Below, piece by piece: positions 1-11,579 of a stretch of DNA of 64,000 bases (positions within the stretch are counted from its first letter, which is position 1; each line of letters starts with the position of its first letter). A program made the position numbers and the translations under genes. A model generated the notes under the pieces. The model was given only the letters and a program-made list of their open reading frames with translations. It did not search any database and had not been told where the DNA came from. The stretch spans positions 12,225,001-12,289,000 of the forward strand of contig NC_079885.1 of the NCBI RefSeq assembly GCF_029227915.1, read 5' to 3'. The DNA is from Hydractinia symbiolongicarpus. Its lineage: Eukaryota; Cnidaria; Hydrozoa; Anthoathecata; Hydractiniidae.

Positions 1-1099
1 GATGCATCATTTAAATTTAGTATTTATTGTATAGAACCTTAAAGCTTATTAAAATAATGTATAACATAATGTGTTTTTAAAAAAATGGTTAAGGAGACAT
101 AAGGGTTTAAAAATTTTGTTGATGTGAGCAAAGAACCAATTGACACAAAAATTTTTTTAAAAAAAACTTGTATACCAGTTTGTATTTCTATATTTGAAGA
201 GGTCTCTTAAAGCTGATCAAGAAATTATATCAGATCGTGGACTTTTGACTAATGGTTACAGAGAATTAAATTCTCATTTTTAGTGCTGTTTTTACTAATT
301 CCAGTGTTCTGCTTATCCCTTGCATACTTAATGTTTGTCTTGTCACTATGCGCTATTGTGTCTGCCTATGTTTGTGCTGTCTGTAATGTGTTTTTGTATG
401 CTGTGCATGGTAGTTTTGTGACTTTTGGGTGGCTCCTGTGTCGTTATAAGTATTTTACCTTGTAGTTGTCTCCTGTTTAGTAGCCAGGGAAAAAAAATCT
501 GAGCTTAGCTATATAATTAATCTCTGTAACTTTTTTAACCTCCTATTGACAAATACAAATTTTTTTCTTACTTGCTTACTTACTAGATATTGGTTAACTT
601 TTTTTTAAGGGGATCAGGTTTTGAAAACCCAATTTGACCCTAGGGTGTCCCTAAGTTACCTGCATGGTGAAAAATAACTAATGTCACACCTCTTTCGAGT
701 TATTAATTTAAGTTAAGCTATTGACATTAAATTAATGTTATTGATGTCACAAAGCTTAATTAGGATTTCGGACATGCTTTTTTGTGACTTTAAAAAAAAA
801 TGAACACATCCAATTAAGCCTGTCACAGACACAGGAACACATCGATGCACACCAGTCATGTAGCTAAGATACCATAAAAGTTGTTTCTGACAACATCTGC
901 AAGTCATCATTGAAACTCTAAGAATGGATTATTTATAGCTTTTCTAGTCTAATGGATTAACAAACTCAAGTTAAATTCTGATTGATAAATAGCTGTTAAA
1001 CAGATACTGAGAACGCTGCATTGGACCTTCTGCTAGTCACTACTGATTTAAACCATGCAGAACCCTCTTATAACCCTTTATAATTTTTGTTTTGTTTAG
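1..1099 (+). other. SNRK intron, upstream part
   Basis: No kinase motif can be read in any frame here, and an exon acceptor (TTTGTTTAG) ends the stretch at 1099. The short open frames are low-complexity and hydrophobic by base composition. I take this as intron of the SNRK gene, with the 5' exons outside the window. Confidence 0.7.
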
Positions 1100-4000
1100 A
1101 TGTCTGGTCTCTTGGTGTGATATTATATATGATGGTTGTTGGTAAAGGCCCATTTAGCCATACTAATGACTCTGAGACGTTAACAATGATAATGGATTGC
1201 AAATACCATTTACCTGATACTTTATCTGAAGATTGTAAAAGGTGTGTAAACATTTGACGACAAGTCTAGATGGTCACTTTTTCATTAATGAAAACTTATG
1301 TGTCCAAGTTTTATAGCCCTTACACATTGCAAGATAATATGTTTATGTTATTTTTACATCGATTGATTGTTGATGGCTTGTTGTTGCCGTATGTAAATGT
1401 TTTAATAATAATAATGCCAGCTCACTTCCAAGGACATGTAGGTTTCTTAAGCATACAAAATTTTCAAAAAAGGCATTTTTTGCTTTAAAAAAATAATTTT
1501 CTCATGCAGAGTATAAAATGTCAAATAATATTTTTAGACCAAGGAGAGTTGATCACCTGTTTTTACTGCGGGCTTTAAAAACACATGCATAAATATAAGT
1601 ATTCACATATAAATTATTCACTTCTGAAATGAAATTTGTACTGTTTCTTTCCTTTGGACAGTTTAAAATGTTAAATGTGTCAAAAAAAATTCAAACAAAC
1701 GAATCAAATAAAAATGTTTGATTCGTTTGTTTGAAAACAAATTTAATAACAAAAATGTTATTAATTTTGTTATGCGGAGCTGCATTTAAAATGAGCTAAA
1801 AAAAGTAGATTAGATTGCATAAAATTCTGACCAATTGTATGATAAAGAGAAAAAAGGTGTTTTTTTACATTTTATAAATTAAAATTTGACCTTTATTGCT
1901 TTTAATTTTTTGCTCCGATGGTAAATTTTTAAATCATTCTTACCATTTTTATTGTTACTATTTTCAGCTTAATTTCAAGAATGCTGGTACGTAAGCCTTC
2001 TGAGAGAGCTTCATTGGATAGTATTGTAAACGACAAATGGGTGACGTGTGGACATATTGAGAAAAAGTCTCTGTCCCCTGCCCCTCTGATATCAGAAATT
2101 AGTATATCAAAAGAAATACACTTAAAGGTCTTGAAACAAATGGAGATTGGAAACGTAGCAAGTAAAGAAGAAGTTGAAAAGTATGTGGATTTTAAAACAA
2201 ATCATAGATTGTTAAGCACAAATTTAAGAATTTTTGCATTATATAAATTTAATTATACCAATGTCAATATACCCTACCGTTTTCAATTTAAGATGAAGAA
2301 AGAAAGCAAACCCCTCTTTCAAACCTCCTTAGTAAATTAACGTTCAAACGTTGCAAAATCCGCAGAAACAGACAGATGGCAAAATGTTAAAGCTTGTTGA
2401 AGAATGTTATTTTTTATGTTTTTTAATCATATTACATTGAATTGAAAAGAATCATCATAAAGAAGTAGTAATGCCAACGTAGATATAAAGGTGTTTTTTG
2501 TATGATTTTCCATATTATTTCTACTTAGATCCTTACAAGAAGATAAATATAACCACACAACTGCGACCTACTTCTTGCTAGCAGAGCGTATTTTGAAGAA
2601 AAGGCATAACTATGCTGCACTGCATGTTAGATTGGAGCAGAGACACTCTTACCCATATGAATACATAGCCAATAGGTTTGTGACTTTAATTTCTTTTATA
2701 TATCGTATTTAAAAAAGTATCCAACTTAGGATGTTAAAATGCTCAGGTCAACGCTGAATAAATTGCTCCAGGTTGAGGTACCCTTTGTGTTGAAGGAGGC
2801 TTATACAAAGAAAATGAGCCAATGGTGTTTTTAAACAAATGTAAAATCCACATTTAATTTTAACATAATTTTTGTATCTGATTCTTGAGAACACGAAATT
2901 TTTTTATGCTGATAAACATAAAATTTCGTTTCACAATGATTTTTTGTCCCTCTCTTTTTATTTCAATTTTTAAGTTTCTGGATGAACAACCACAATGGAT
3001 AGTCGAAGTCTCTAATAACAGGGCTCTTTTGTTCATTTATGGTCTTCGAAAAGAAAAAATTTAAGCATGTTTCAGTACATATTTTTTTAATAATTTTTTG
3101 TTATGTTATTCTTTACCACGTTGCAACTATTAAATATATCTTAACCAACAGCTATTGCTGCTTGATAAAAAAATTGTTATGAGTGAAGCTGTGTTAAAAA
3201 GAACTTTTTAGGGATGACATGGTATATCCATGACCAAATGTTTTTTTTTTCATTTTTTCAAATTTAAACCCTTGTTGTTAAATATATACATTGCCCAGGT
3301 CACAGTGACACATAAAAATTAGATTACTAACCTAATTTTATGGTCAAAAACATGTATTTCGCAGTTACCGTAATTATGATTATGCATAAGCGGATTGTGA
3401 TTAAAAATTGCTTGAGTAAGGTCGTAGACATGTTTTTTTTTGTTTGTGTCTTATTTTTATCTTCTATAGAATCTACAACTTGTAATTATTTTTAGAACAT
3501 TGGACCTTGAAGCTAATTGCAGTACAATCAGTGAGGATACTAATACTGAAACATCCGATGTGGAATACCGTCCACAGTATCCTATTGTGAATGATTTGAC
3601 GAAAGAACACTCGAAATCAGACGAGTGTTTGAATGAAAACAGCTCGTCATACACCGAGTTTCAGCTGGCGCCGGCTCCTCGTTCTCATAGACTGACATAT
3701 CCTTTGTTTGGAATGACGAAAAGTTCGCCGAATCTACTCAACGAAATCACTGAAGAGCAGGAATCAGAATTAGATGAAAGCCCCCGTGGATCTCCGTTGC
3801 TTCAACGCCGTCCATCGCAACGCCGCCGAACGTACCACAATTGTCGGTTGTCGCCTATACACAGTCGGCGATCGAGTTGTAGTAGTTCTGACGACGACGA
3901 CATGTACATGCTGTCTGATAAAAGACGTCTTTCTGGTCAGCATTTGACTTCTGTGACCGTCCCTCGTAACACGTCTCAATCAAGTAACAATACCAACTCC

Positions 4001-4759
4001 GGCCACAACAAAACTACCGAATCGTCTAAACGAAACGCATCACACACCGACGACACCATCAATGAAGATATTTTAAACGAGAAAATGATGTCCCTCCTCC
4101 ATAGTGATTTAGAAAACAACAAAAACATAGAGAACTTGTTACTACCAGAGGTGAACTTAAAGTTATCCGGAATTGCGAAATGCACGTACGGCCGACATTT
4201 TAGCGATACTAATCTCACGTCGTATTCTATGCAGTTGCAATTAGCTCTGGCTAAAGGTCATAATTTCAAAAACGGAAAGTACCATAGCAGTAAGTGTTCC
4301 AGTGATACGAATTTGGTGTCGACGCTTTGTAAGAAGACTTCTCACGTATTACTGTCAGATTTTCTAAGAACTAAAGATTTTTTTAAATCATCAAAACGTG
4401 GTCGAAATAGCAGTAAGAACTCGTCTAGTTTATCGCTGTCATCGCCAATTGAAGAGGAGCCTGACGGAAAACCGAGTAATTTGCCGAGTGAAAACTCTTT
4501 TTCAGATTTACGCGAGGACCAATTCGGTCCTGGCGACACTGCTCTTGATTCGACATCCGGCAAAAACAGCATTTATTCAATTGATTCAAGTTTGAAATAT
4601 CATCAGAGTGATAAGCACAGCGAAGTCGTTGAAAGTATTAACCTATCGGATCAAGTGGGCATTACTGATACTAGACTTGATGGCACGAAATGTAGTGTAC
4701 ACGCAAACATATATAACCGTACAAATCCAACAGGAAGTGTTTGTTGTTCCCTTGTGTGA
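1100..4759 (+). CDS. SNRK: SNRK-like serine/threonine kinase, 3' part (kinase C-lobe to stop)
   Basis: Four exons join in frame: 1100-1241, 1968-2180, 2529-2675 and 3496-4759, giving 587 residues. The first starts in kinase subdomain IX ([13 protein letters not shown]) and continues with [14 protein letters not shown], which I recognise as SNRK-specific. The second has the end of the kinase fold ([16 protein letters not shown]). The third has the UBA-like segment ([15 protein letters not shown]). The last 1.26-kb exon is a Ser-rich tail with a conserved island ([20 protein letters not shown]) and basic RRXS-type stretches. SNRK is an AMPK-related kinase activated by LKB1 and linked to metabolism. 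The N-lobe, catalytic loop and activation loop should be in exons before the window; I found none in 1-1099. The protein ends Cys-Cys-Ser-Leu-Val. Exon 4 is clearly less AT-rich than the introns. Confidence 0.92.
1691..1761. repeat. Two adjacent hairpins in an SNRK intron
   Basis: 1691-1708 and 1717-1734 are perfect 18-base inverted arms (TCAAACAAACGAATCAAA) around an 8-base loop. About eight bases later a second, smaller hairpin has 7-base arms TAATAAC and GTTATTA. Probably the relic of a short palindromic transposon; a structured intronic RNA is the alternative. Confidence 0.75.
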
Positions 4760-5225
4760 TTTAAACAAACTTGTTTGCACTGTAAGAGCATATCAATAGC
4801 AGTCTAGTTAGATCTTTCGGTCAAATCTGATTTGGACCTCCCGTATAATTTTTTACAGCTCTTGTGCACTAGAGATAACAAAGGGCTAAAATCGTCTTGA
4901 ATTACTCGTTTCTGCTACTGCGGTACTACACTTCGTTTAACTAAACTTCATACGCACTAAAAAAGTATGGTTAAGGTAATAACTTTTTACGTTAATACCC
5001 TGGGGTATACAGTCCCTGTAGCTGGTGCTCTCTTCAACCTCACAAATTTGCGTTTTGATTTTGCATACATCCCTTTTTAAATATTTTTTCAGGGAGAAAG
5101 TAACAATAGCACGAAGATTATTTGATTTTGTTTCTTTTTTGTTCCTATGTGAGGCTTTGTTTCCTTTTCAAATCCTCTGTTCTATATTTTTTGTCTATAT
5201 GTGGTTCGGAAGTGGTACTTATAAA

Positions 5226-5231
5226 AATAAA
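5226..5231 (+). promoter_or_regulatory. Poly(A) signal candidate for SNRK
   Basis: AATAAA lies 467 bases after the SNRK stop codon, followed within about 20 bases by a T-rich stretch. It is the first canonical hexamer I saw after the stop. Confidence 0.45.
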
Positions 5232-5259
5232 ATGCACGTTTTAAATTATTTGACCTGAT

Positions 5260-7445
5260 TGGTTTATTTTGTAGAGGAGGGTGTTGACGCTGCTTCTCTA
5301 CAGGTTGTTTTATCAGGTTTATTATGAAATTGTTATCAGCGTGCATGCATGTGGTTTTTAGTACTTTTAGTACTAGTTTTAATTATCATACATCTCCTTT
5401 CCAGGCTGTCTCATTGTTATTTCATTGACGTTGAGAGACCTGGAAACGAGGTTCGCTTTTTTGTGTTCATTGTTCATTAGCTGAATTTATGAAATCTGTA
5501 AATACATGTTACAATATGTTTGAATCAATTATAATAATACTATCCATCTATAAATTACTTTTTTGTTTAAGTGTCCCTCAGTTAATGGTTGATGGTACTT
5601 CAACTTAGCAATTGGAAGCGTTTTATTGAATACCGTCAGGGTTTCTATCCTGTAAAAATATTTGTTTTAAGTATATAAAATAGGTTCCAGGGCTTCTTCG
5701 CGCCAATCAGTTAAAAAAACAGTTGATTTGTTCGATCTGATAACTCCGAAATTTTCCAAAATTTGACGAACCTTCTGCAATGACGCAAAATATTTCTGCC
5801 TGTGAAGAGCTATTATATATTCTGTAATGAGTTAGGTCAACGTCAACTAAGTTGGAGTAGGGCATGAATAAAATAACGCAAATTTTTTAATCCTACTAAC
5901 AATGTGATAAACCGATCTTAATTTTTTGCCATTAACTTACATGGTTTTAATGCAAACATTTGTTGAATTCTGATGCGTAAGTAATCAATTTTTTTGCCTA
6001 ATTAAATTGGGCATAAGATTAAGGGGACTTGGCAAACTCTACCAGAGTTAGGATAAATGTCCAATCGTCTATAATAGACAAAATTTTACATATTTTGCTA
6101 TTTCTAAAATAAGCAAATTTTTAGAATGGTTAGTAGGTAGATTGCTTGAAGAAGGCCTAATTCAACATTTCTCTTTGGCAGTCACAAATTATCGGGCGTT
6201 AAGGGCGTAATCCTAATTGTATAAATTCAAAATGGCACCCATAAAAGCGAAAGAGAAGTTTTAGGGCAGTTAGTTTTACTATCAACCTTCTGACTGGTGA
6301 ACCTCCAAACAGTATATATCTTCATAGCTAGTTTGACAACTTTTAATTATTTTCTTTTTCCCCTTATATATAGCTAGCTTATATAAGCTTAGAGTTGTCT
6401 CAATTCAGGGTTTCTTTTATCCAGAGAACTAGTCTATAAACTATCTAGCTAGCTAGCTAGCAGCTAGCTAGAGCTGTTATAAATTATTTGTTTTTTTAAA
6501 GTGTTTAGGTTTAGCTATAGCTAGCTCGGTAGTTTACAGTAAAGCAATATAATGAGGTATCATCTTACCATAGCCTCTCACCCTCTCATGAACTTGCATC
6601 ATGAATATTCTCAATATTTTACTTATTTCGTGTTTGAGGAAAAAAAAGTTAGCTATAGCTAGCTATAGAATTTCCTATTGTTTACATTTTCTGCAGTAAA
6701 CCCTTCCTAACAACTGTGTGGCAGGCAGAACGAATTATATTGATTGTAGATTAATAATTCCGATTGTATTATAATTTATATAAAGTCGTAATGATACCTT
6801 TGTGCAAAGAAACAGACTAAACAGGACCTCACACTTTTCACCTACCCCCTGAATTTTTTCGCCTGCCACGTTAAAGCCTAAGGGCCTTGCCGCAAAAATG
6901 TAAACATTGAAAAAGGTCTAGCTATAGTTTGCCACATGACTTCTTGATGTTGTTAATTTGCGTCTAGAGCAGCTTGCTGGAAAGAGCTCATTTTCAGCTG
7001 ATTTCTTCTCTTGAAAGAATATTACTGGGGTGTGTAGCAGGGCTTGAAAACCCATGGAACTCTAAATCTTCATTTAAGACTGAAAAATGAAACAAAAACC
7101 TATAGCCAAGAGACCCAGAATAATTTTTCTTATCACTATGAAATCGAAATAGTTAAAGGGAAACTGAGGTATAAAAGGATGTTGGACTTATATTATAGAG
7201 CTTAAAAATTTAGCTAACAAGTCTTTTTAAATTTTTTAAAAAGCTCTTTTTGTTCTCAAGACAATCACATTTAAGAATTTCAGATTTAAGGCATGAGTAT
7301 ATGAAAAAAATGGCTTTTTTTTACAAAAAAATATTTTTCAGTGATTAGATAGAAAAAGATCTGGGCTTTAAAATGGTTCAAAAATATTTTTAAAAATTAT
7401 TATAGATAAAAATTATAGATTATTATCCCCCCAAATTTTTTTTCA
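5260..7445. other. Intergenic, AGCT-rich simple sequence
   Basis: No gene seen. The stretch 6360-6670 is rich in GCTAGCTA and AGCTATAGCTAGCT runs, a loose microsatellite. A motif of the form CTGGAAACGAGGTT at 5438-5453 recurs elsewhere in the window, probably as a transposon end. Confidence 0.6.
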
Positions 7446-8503
7446 TACCGTATTTTCCGGTATATAACCTGCGGGTTATAAGTTGATTTTTACGACTTCC
7501 ACCGTTGGTGTGGGTTATAATGTGGTGCGGGTTATGCGATAAGTTTTATATTTTCTGTCATTTATTGTGAAAGTTTATACATTGAATGAAGAAAATAGTA
7601 CCAACGGGATAAAATGCGTACATTAATATAACTGCATGCGCAATCCTATATCTACGTAATCTTACTTTAACTACGTGATTTAATTTTTTTCACACAGCAA
7701 AATTGCTTTAACTTTCTATTGCTTGCCAGTGCTAATATTACGAGCTCTCTCTGAAACACAATTCTGGAGATCATTTTTCTTATGTGTTGAATATAATTCT
7801 AATCTATTTATATCTTTCCAATCACATTGAGCACATTGAAATGATTTGCTTCTGGTAATAGAGCAATATAGCAGGTATCATTTTTAGGTGTAATTGACAG
7901 GTATTTCACTACCAGGCAATCCGTGATAATTATTATGTTGTTTATTTTTATTCCAGTATTTATAAAAAACAGAGATTTTACTTTAGGTTTATAACCGATA
8001 CATAGAATGGTTTTTTTTGTTTTTTGTTTGTTTAATCGCAGGGAGCAAAAGTTATTATTGGCTGAAACTAATGTCTACAAATAAAAAGAAAACAGCTTTG
8101 TCTGATTTAGTACTGTCAGCATTAGCAGAAGATCAACTTGTCAAATTAATTTTAATTCATTATTATTTCGGCAATCGGAGACAAGGAAGTTAAAACTGGT
8201 CGCTAGTTCAGACGCTCGGTTCTCGTGTTTGGGGTTCACAAGTTTAAACGTCCCCCACTTGTCTCCAGCACGAAAAAACAGAACACACGCACATGTTTAT
8301 AAAATGATTAGGGTAAGTAAAAATACGCTAAATTTTTTCTTAACACGGTGCGGGTTATGCAAAGGTGCGGGTAAGTAAAACACATCGATTGAAATTTTAT
8401 GCGGGTTATACAAGGGTGCAGGATAGAATCTAGTTTATAACTCACTAAAAAAGCTGAGGTGCGGGTTATACAATGTGCGGGTTGTATACCGGAAAATGCG
8501 GTA
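7446..8503. mobile_element. Non-autonomous TIR transposon, about 1.06 kb
   Basis: The left end, TACCGTATTTTCCGGTATA, is matched in inverse at the right end, TATACCGGAAAATGCGGTA. The inverted match runs roughly 28 bases with three mismatches. Each end begins with TA, consistent with a TA target duplication (Tc1/mariner/pogo type). Both subterminal regions carry repeats of GCGGGTTAT. I found no transposase frame inside, so it would have moved with enzyme supplied elsewhere. Confidence 0.8.
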
Positions 8504-8636
8504 AGGAAAGTCTTTTGAGACTATTTTATAATTTATTTTATATATAGAAATTGTTAACAAGTAGTAAACTACTTGTTATTGACCAAAATTACTAAGTTAG
8601 CAAATGGTTATTATGTAGTTCAGAATAGGGAAAAAT

Positions 8637-8656
8637 ATATATATATATATATATAT
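8637..8656. repeat. (AT)n microsatellite
   Basis: An uninterrupted AT dinucleotide run of about ten units, directly visible. Confidence 0.85.
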
Positions 8657-9574
8657 TATACTTTTTTGTTCTAGATGAATGAATATATAAAATTGAAGTA
8701 AACTTTGGTAAAAACATGTTTAAATCACAGACCAAACAATCAATTGCACAACAGTTAAAAAGCAAGGTATATTAGAATCTTTAAACATCTGTGTATCTAA
8801 ATGTCATGTTAAATTACTTTGCAAAGCCAAATTAACTGCACCCAATACACCTGTTTTTGACCACGCCAAATCCTCAGGAAAAATGTTATTCCCGGTATTT
8901 GATTACAATCACAGCCATTGTTAACCCCATCTAGGATAAGGATATATCAAAACCAATGTAAAGTCTAGGCTAATTGAAAAAGAATCTTGTCAATATTCAA
9001 GATTTAAAACATTATTTGCGAAGACCAAAAAACAAATTTCGTCTAATAAGTGATGTGATTTAGATACCATCAAATACAATGTCATTCTGATATTTCTTCT
9101 TCTTCAAAGCAAGGACTGACAGGGAATTCTATGAGTCGCGTGCAACAGCTATCCAGGCATACGATTCATCGCACATGCTAAATATGCTCTTTATTCGCGT
9201 AAAAAGCCAAATAACGAAGAAATTATAAGAAGTTGATTTTCTAGAGCGTAGTTATTTTACTGCTTACGGCAATGCATAAAGCATTTAACTATTAAAAACT
9301 ATATTTGAAAAATCAATCAGCTAACATCATCAGCTTCAACTGTATCATAAAAAACAGTTTATAACCACTTGTGGTTAAATTAAATTATTTTAAAAATGGT
9401 AATTAAATGCTGTGTTTCTCCTCCTGTGTTAAATAAACGTTTGTAAATTAAATGCTGTGTTTTTTTCTGTGTGTGTTAAATGTGTATTGAATATTTTATT
9501 TTAAAATTCTTAACTGCATAAAAGAAGATGCTCCTAATAAATAAAAAAAACCCTTGTTTTTACCATTGTTACGA

Positions 9575-11290
9575 ATAAAGATAACCTAGAGAGAAAATAT
9601 AGCCCTGGGGACAAGGTTTGGGTAAATAGCATTACGAACAAAATGGCAAACCATCACAGTGAGTACAATGTAGACCAAACTAAGGTGTTTTGTTAATATC
9701 TTTAGCACTTTTATGCCTATTATGGGACTGTTAGCAGCACTTAAAATAAATATTTGACCACTGCTGGTCATACTGACTGTTGGAGATCCAAAATGGCCAG
9801 TCAAATTGAATTTTTCGGCGGTCAAAAATATATGTGATTCCTTGCGAAATGCCTTATGCCTCCCTGATAAAATACAAGTCCCATTGACCTACCTTCATGT
9901 TGGTGTACTTCGTCAATACACAATGAATGATAATTAGTCAACTTTGCTTTCCTCGCGCTCATAAAAGCAAGCTGCCTGGGAACTAGGTTGCACATGGCAC
10001 ACTGCTGACGTAAAACACGAAGTTACTGCAGTTGCGTCTGCAAAAAAATTGCTGGCGTTATTTTGTTGTGAAATTTAAATGAATGCCACAATCAAACACG
10101 GTCGGTGTTTTATGAAGAACGTAAGGTATAGAGAACATTAAAGTCGCCCCTTTCCTTCATGCTGACACTTTTATGCTTGGCTGGTGCATTACACTGAGAC
10201 TCGAACGAAAGACGGAAGACCATTTGGACCCATGCCACAAGTCAGTCCGACCTTCATCTTCACAGAGAATACTGCAAGAAGAGTGCACACCCCTGTAAGT
10301 TAAATATAACCAGAACATGGGAGAGGTTAGGTGTCCTGTATCTTAATACAGTTTTCGGACAAATATTCTCGTAATGTAATACCAAAGAAAAAACATGTTA
10401 AATAAAGTTTAAAAAAATCTTTTTAAAAGGGGAAAGAGAAATCAAATATGTTTAGTAATAATAATCGAAAAAAAATTGTATGTCGTATTAAAAAGAAGTC
10501 CAGAAGTTTTGTCTCCCACACGACACAGCAAGCAATAAGTCAGCCCTGCCCTCGGTTTTGTGAAAAGAGATGTTCTGCGAAGACTAACAATTGAGTCTTC
10601 TGTACAGTTTTGCTTCATGTTAAGCTGTGCCCATAACAAGCATTTTCAAAGCATGCCACCGGCGACTTCTGCGATAGACAACCTAATGAATTCATCTCGA
10701 AACATAAAAAGCCAGTAACATTCAAAAAGAACAACAGGTGTTATTACGCAATGTAACGTATTCAATTTCTAAAAATAATTCATTTTTAAACGCGCATGTT
10801 TTTAATTCAAATTCCGAACTTTAAGTCATTTTTTTCTTTGATTTTTAGTATAGTAAATAATTACTTTATACAAACATTACAGACATTCCAGGTGCGCATT
10901 ATTGAAGTGACTAAAGTGTTTTTGGTCCTTGATTGAAAACGCTGCTCCATTGTCTATATGAAAAAATGTGTAAGAATCAATGGTAAATAAATGTGAAGCG
11001 AGATTATTATCTATTCTTAATAGTAGATAAATAGTTTTTTTTTGCGAAGCAAAGAATCGATCGCCGGTTAGTCTGACCGCTCATAACGTGATCCTGACGG
11101 TCAATTAACAAAATTCGGCGATCAGTGACCTTTGACCGGCCGTTATTTTAAGCACTGGTTAGGAGTGAAATAAACCACACACACACAAAAACACAAAAAC
11201 GCACGCGCAAATTCTCTTAAATAGATTACGCGTGCGATGTGTAGCATGCGTGTTCTTCTTTTTGTGGAATTCCCTGTGTGTTTAAAAAAG
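9575..11290 (+). mobile_element. Dispersed repeat, outer element of a nested pair
   Basis: The flanks of this interval match a second copy inside 50690-51020. 9580-9725 matches 50697-50900 (shared text: GGTGTTTTGTTAATAT, TTAGCACTTTTA, ACAAAATGGC). 11163-11270 matches 50912-51005 (shared text: GTGAAATAAACCA, ACGCACGCGCAAATT, GGAATTCCCTG-like). The piece between, 9735-11157, is absent from the 50-kb copy, so it is a later insertion. The exact outer ends were not determined. No coding capacity seen. Confidence 0.75.
9735..11157. mobile_element. Nested insertion, hAT-like ends, GTTAG target duplication
   Basis: The insertion begins CAGCACTTAAAATAA and ends TTATTTTAAGCACTG, nearly inverse of each other, so there are terminal inverted repeats of about 15 bases with two mismatches. 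GTTAG flanks both sides (9730-9734 and 11158-11162). The related empty copy near 50900 has a single equivalent. CAG...CTG ends suggest a hAT-type element, but hAT elements usually make 8-base duplications and only five are visible here, so the class is tentative. Inside, 10120-10400 is also found inverted at 55640-55920. Confidence 0.7.
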
Positions 11291-11579
11291 AAACTGTCTT
11301 ATCAAAAAATTATGCGGTGTTTCTATTCCTTCGAATGCACTTTCTAATGATATTCCTGGATAAGAACATTTAGATAGGGGGGGGGGGGGTCAAGTTCTTC
11401 ATATTCTTACAAGTGCTGTATTTGATTTTGGCAATTTAAAGTATGTGATTCTATGACTGTGAATTTTTGTTGGCAAATATGCATTTGACATACACATACT
11501 TTTTTTTCATTTTAGTATATATAATTTTTTTGGTGGCTTTATGCTACAAATTAGAAATCTATTATACTATGCTTTTTAG

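Noticed and set aside
283-465. Hydrophobic 60-residue frame before the SNRK exon
   Set aside because: Composition is that of T-rich noncoding DNA, it starts at a non-ATG codon and lies in an SNRK intron.
8181-8275. tRNA-like B box (GGTTCACAAG...)
   Set aside because: No matching A box or cloverleaf stems could be drawn.
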